DNA from: Cyanobium sp.
Lineage (GTDB): Bacteria; Cyanobacteriota; Cyanobacteriia; PCC-6307; Cyanobiaceae
Direction: 5' to 3'
Length of the DNA: 33,494 bases
NCBI GenBank assembly: GCA_007135755.1
Contig: SLIG01000126.1
Coordinates: 1 to 33,494, forward strand
Shown here: one piece after another, positions 26,276 through 33,494 of the stretch
How the letters are laid out: each line of letters starts with the position of its first letter
Position numbering within the stretch: the first letter of the stretch is position 1
Position numbers and translations under genes: made by a program
The notes under the pieces: model-generated
The model's input: the letters and a program-made list of their open reading frames with translations, nothing else
Told to the model about the DNA's origin: nothing
Databases searched by the model: none

Positions 26276-26882
26276 GGCGCTGCTGGATCAACTGCTCCCC
26301 GCCCTGCGCTCACCGCTGGGGGCCGTGGCTTTCGTGCCCCTCTACGCCCTCTGGGTGACGCTGCTGCTGCCGGGGGTGTGGGCCTCGATGCTGGCCGGGG
26401 CCCTCTACGGCCCCTGGTGGGGCAGCGTGGTGGTGCTGGTGGGGGCCAGCCTGGGGGCGGAGGCGGCCTTCCTGCTCGGCCGGGGCTGGTTGCGGGAGTG
26501 GGCCCGCCGGCGCCTGGCGGCGGCGCCCAAGCTGCAGGCGATCGAGCAGGCCGTGAGCCGCGAGGGCCTGCGGCTGGTGCTGCTCACCCGCCTGTCGCCG
26601 GCCTTTCCCTTCAGCCTGCTCAACCTCGCCTACGGCCTCAGCGAGGTGAGCCTGCGCGACTACACGATCGGCCTGGTGGGCATCGTGCCCGGAACGATCC
26701 TGTTCTGCAGCCTCGGTGCCCTGGCCGGTGACGTGGCCCGCTTCGGCGAGGTGCTCTCCGGCCAGGCCGATGCCGTCACCTGGACCCTGCGGATCGTGGG
26801 GGTTCTGGCCACGGCGGCCACGGTGGTGCTGGCGGGCCGGGCGGCGCGGCGGGCGCTTCAGGAGCCTGAAACGTCGGCCTGA
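26268..26882 (+). CDS. VTT/DedA-like (TVP38/TMEM64) membrane protein
   Basis: Inner-membrane protein of the SNARE-associated/VTT superfamily, some of whose members move lipids or ions across membranes. The family pattern is clear: GALYGPWWGSVVVLVGASLGAEAAFLLGR, then RLSPAFPFSLLNLAYGLSEVSLRDYTIGLVGIVPGT. About five hydrophobic segments span 204 aa, normal length. I start at ATG 26268 (MAEALLDQ), which overlaps the cyclase stop by 8 nt (ATGGCTGA). The longer track ORF from 26109 runs inside the cyclase and adds a basic tail unlike the family. It is the last gene of the oxygenase-cyclase operon. Substrate unknown. Confidence 0.9.
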   Translation: MAEALLDQLLPALRSPLGAVAFVPLYALWVTLLLPGVWASMLAGALYGPWWGSVVVLVGASLGAEAAFLLGRGWLREWARRRLAAAPKLQAIEQAVSREGLRLVLLTRLSPAFPFSLLNLAYGLSEVSLRDYTIGLVGIVPGTILFCSLGALAGDVARFGEVLSGQADAVTWTLRIVGVLATAATVVLAGRAARRALQEPETSA

Positions 26883-27064
26883 TCGGCGTCCGGCGGATCC
26901 GGCAGCCGCCAGTCGCGCAGCGCCGCGATCAGCACGAACCACACCAGCCGCAGCCGGGCCAGCGCACCGCTGCGGCTGGCCAGTTCGGCGTATTTGGCGC
27001 GGCCGCAGTCGGTCTTGATCCAGCGCGGCGGCTGGGCTGAGGCGGGAGCGTTGGGGGCGTCCAT
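26858..27064 (-). CDS. Small hypothetical protein (68 aa)
   Basis: Begins at ATG 27064 and reads RWIKTDCGRAKYAELASRSGALARLRLVWFVLIAALRDWRLPDPPDAD. A short hydrophobic stretch (LVWFVLIAAL) may associate with membrane, and a single Cys lies in the conserved-looking KTDCGRAKYAELASR. It overlaps the end of the VTT gene by 25 nt in convergent orientation and is divergent from the P-type ATPase. Non-random composition and a plausible start support it, but it could be a spurious high-GC ORF. It accounts for most of the 327-bp spacer; the rest (27065-27189) shows nothing I can name. Confidence 0.5.
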   Translation of the reverse strand: MDAPNAPASAQPPRWIKTDCGRAKYAELASRSGALARLRLVWFVLIAALRDWRLPDPPDADQADVSGS

Positions 27065-27189
27065 GGCTGCGTCTCCGCTCGGCCGGTGGGGGTCTGCTGA
27101 TCCCAGTGTGGCGGCGGTGGCGGGGGTGGCGACGGCGACGGCGGTGGGCCCGGCGAGATCTGTTTAGGTTGCGGCTATCGCTGTCCCAG

Positions 27190-27199
27190 CCCCCCCCCC
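27190..27199. repeat. C10 homopolymer just upstream of the P-type ATPase
   Basis: Ten consecutive C end ten bases before ATG 27210. Runs of this length are prone to slippage. Here it lies in the leader, so length changes would alter the spacing of translation or promoter signals rather than the reading frame. Confidence 0.8.
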
Positions 27200-27209
27200 A
27201 CCGAAGGCC

Positions 27210-32062
<4,853 letters not shown>

Positions 32063-32482
32063 TCAGGCGGCCTGCTTGCGGATGCGGTCGATCCGCCACT
32101 GGTCGTCGAGCTTCACGAAGGTGAAGTCGAGGGGCAGTTCCTCCTTGGCCTCGGTGAGCAGCTTCACGGTGAGGATCAGCTGGCCGTCGTTGAGGCGCGG
32201 CCGGCCGCTCTTGAGGTTGCGGTACTTGTTGAGCTTGAGGCCCGCCAGGAAGTTGATGAACTGCTTGCGGTTCACATGGGTGCGGTAGTTCTTGGTGGTG
32301 AGCAGGTAGGCACCGTCCACCTGGCCGCTGGAGAGCTGGGTGAAGAACTGCTTGAGCAGCGGATTGATGCCGCGGGCGCTGAGCACCAGCTTCACCGCCG
32401 TCACCGTCCAGTAGAGGAGAAGGACCCCGGCGCCGGCCAGCAGGGCCCGGGTGCCGACGCCTTGCACCACTTGCCAGTCCAT
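32063..32482 (-). CDS. Membrane-anchored hypothetical protein (139 aa)
   Basis: One N-terminal membrane helix (ALLAGAGVLLLYWTVTAVKLVLSA) is followed by a soluble domain starting NPLLKQFFTQLSSGQVDGAYLLTT. This layout (a helix, then a segment where something is used up or 'passes through', then strands ending DDQWRIDRIR) resembles NTF2-like DUF domains common in bacterial lipoproteins and anchored proteins. That fold is a guess from pattern. It lies just upstream of ligA with a 3-bp gap and is divergent from the SprT-like gene. ATG 32482 is the natural start. Confidence 0.8.
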   Translation of the reverse strand: MDWQVVQGVGTRALLAGAGVLLLYWTVTAVKLVLSARGINPLLKQFFTQLSSGQVDGAYLLTTKNYRTHVNRKQFINFLAGLKLNKYRNLKSGRPRLNDGQLILTVKLLTEAKEELPLDFTFVKLDDQWRIDRIRKQAA

Positions 32483-32547
32483 GGGCTGCCGACTCTGTGT
32501 TGAATGGCCCCAGAGTCTGACTGACCAGCCCTCCCCCAGCGTCCGGC

Positions 32548-33099
32548 GTGCCGCTCGAACCCCTGCTGCCGCTCTTCCACCGGCTCAACCGCGAGCACTT
32601 CGACGGCTCCCTGGCGCCCGCCGGCCGGCCGCTGGTGAGCCTGCGCTGGAGCGATGGGCGCCTGCGCCGCAGCGCCGGCCTCTACCGCAGTGGCCGCGAT
32701 GCCAGCGGCCAGGCCCTGTGCGAGATCGTGCTCTCCCGTCCGTTGCTGGAGCCCCTGCCCCGCGAGGCCCTGCTGTCCACCCTCTGCCACGAGATGATCC
32801 ATGCCTGGGTCGACCGGGTGCTGGGCCTCCGTGAGGTGCACGGGCCCCACTTCCGGGCCCGCATGGCGGCCATCAACGCCGCCCAGGACGCCTTCGTGGT
32901 GAACGTGCGCCACCGCTATCCCCTGCCGGCCGGCGCGGAACGCGGCTGCCGCTGGATCGCCCGCTGTCCCCGCTGCGGCGTCAGCGCCCCCTACCGGCGC
33001 CGGGTGCGCAACCTGGCCTGCCGGGCCTGCTGCGAGCGCCACCACGGCGGCCTCTGGGATGCCAGCTGCCTGCTGGAGTTCGTGGAGGCGGCGGCCTAG
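32548..33099 (+). CDS. SprT-like zinc metalloprotease family protein
   Basis: The zinc-binding HEMIHAWVD motif (HExxH) sits near residue 81, followed by GPHFRARMAAIN, where the third ligand is expected. A Cys-rich C-terminal zinc ribbon follows (CPRCGVS...RNLACRACC). At 183 aa this matches bacterial SprT-like proteins, relatives of the eukaryotic Spartan protease that acts on DNA-protein crosslinks; the bacterial role is poorly known. Start GTG 32548 gives MPLEPLLPLFHRLNREHFDGSL, the usual family start. The neighbour on the far side of the divergent gene is ligA, a repair gene, which may or may not be meaningful. Confidence 0.88.
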   Translation: MPLEPLLPLFHRLNREHFDGSLAPAGRPLVSLRWSDGRLRRSAGLYRSGRDASGQALCEIVLSRPLLEPLPREALLSTLCHEMIHAWVDRVLGLREVHGPHFRARMAAINAAQDAFVVNVRHRYPLPAGAERGCRWIARCPRCGVSAPYRRRVRNLACRACCERHHGGLWDASCLLEFVEAAA

Positions 33100-33122
33100 G
33101 TTCGCCGCAACCGCCCGAGGCC

Positions 33123-33218
33123 GTGAGCGTCTTTCTCTGGACCCTGCAGTGGGCCGGTGTGGCCATCGCCGTGCTGGGCCTGCTGCGCGAGCGCCGGCTG
33201 GCGCTGCGTCGCCGGTAG
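33123..33218 (+). CDS. Possible 31-aa single-helix membrane peptide
   Basis: Too short for the ORF track. GTG 33123 to TAG gives VSVFLWTLQWAGVAIAVLGLLRERRLALRRR: one membrane-length hydrophobic stretch followed by a strongly basic end, a topology typical of genuine small membrane proteins. It fills the gap between the SprT-like gene and the next ORF, with 23 bp before and 9 bp after. No clear ribosome site is visible. It may be chance. Confidence 0.35.
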   Translation: MSVFLWTLQWAGVAIAVLGLLRERRLALRRR

Positions 33219-33227
33219 CGTTGGCCC

Positions 33228-33494
33228 ATGCCTGACCGCCGGCCCGATCTCCAGCGCCCAAGCCCGGAGCCGCGGCGTGGATCCGAGCCCCTGGAGCAGG
33301 GGTTCGACCGGCTGGTGAGCGCCGGCCGCCAGCTCGTTGATGGGGTGTCCGGTGCCCGCCCCGGCTCCCGCGGCAGCCAGCGCGGGCCGCGCCCGGGCAC
33401 CGCTGCCGGTCCGGGCCGCCCCCGCCTGGGCGAGCTGGGCCGCTGGGTGGAAGACAAGCTCGACTGGATCCTCGAGGACGAGGACGGGGACGAC
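33228..33494 (+). CDS. Arg/Pro-rich hypothetical protein, 3' partial
   Basis: Opens at ATG 33228 (MPDRRPDLQRPSPEPRRG) and runs off the window after 89 codons. A low-complexity Arg/Gly/Pro region (SGARPGSRGSQRGPRPGTAAGPGRPR) separates EQGFDRLVSAGRQLVDGVSG from the acidic LGELGRWVEDKLDWILEDEDGDD. The two flanking blocks look conserved, the linker disordered. Function not recognised. Confidence 0.65.
   Translation, partial: MPDRRPDLQRPSPEPRRGSEPLEQGFDRLVSAGRQLVDGVSGARPGSRGSQRGPRPGTAAGPGRPRLGELGRWVEDKLDWILEDEDGDD

Overview
The window is GC-rich (about 65-70% over most of its length) and densely coded. It reads as a picocyanobacterium of the Cyanobium/Synechococcus type. That is an inference from scattered HIP1 octamers (GCGATCGC at 10241, 21218, 27567, 29325 and 31065), two carotenoid-cleavage-type oxygenases, a multidomain kinase-like/AAA/GAF/cyclase protein of a kind common in cyanobacteria, and small cyanobacteria-like hypothetical genes. 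I see no tRNA, rRNA, CRISPR array, integrase or transposase.

Region 1 (1-13285) is a broken valS locus. The valyl-tRNA synthetase gene enters from the left. Near 2165 its composition drops from about 70% to about 50% GC while the reading frame stays open, and it ends with a different but homologous C-terminal tail. It overlaps, tail to tail, a type I restriction-modification operon on the minus strand. Transcription order is hsdM, a possible micro-ORF, a 386-aa unknown gene, a 127-aa unknown gene, hsdS, an AlbA_2-type ATP-binding protein (frameshifted), and hsdR. Several junctions are 4-nt ATGA or GTGA overlaps. Right of hsdM, at 13016-13285, lies the host's own high-GC valS 3' end, stranded 10 kb from its gene. 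The island has therefore swapped the last ~600 bp of valS for its own copy and left the displaced end behind.

Region 2 (13286-16342) holds a helicase gene fragment, a polyphosphate kinase 2, a decayed fragment with a 4-nt insertion, and an MscS-type channel with a signal peptide.

Region 3 (16540-26882) is a plus-strand operon with overlapping genes: two tandem, unequal carotenoid oxygenase paralogues, a 1731-aa pseudokinase/AAA ATPase/GAF/adenylate cyclase protein, and a VTT/DedA-like membrane protein. The overlaps suggest that apocarotenoid production or turnover is expressed together with a cAMP-producing signalling protein. The functional link is inference.

Region 4 (26858-33494) carries a small minus-strand ORF, a P-type cation ATPase that shares a CTAG stop with convergent ligA, a small membrane-anchored hypothetical gene just upstream of ligA, a SprT-like metalloprotease, a possible 31-aa membrane peptide, and an Arg/Pro-rich gene cut by the window end.

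The best candidates for undescribed biology are the integrase-free island that repairs valS as it enters, the 386/127-aa unknown pair embedded in the restriction operon, and the oxygenase-cyclase operon.
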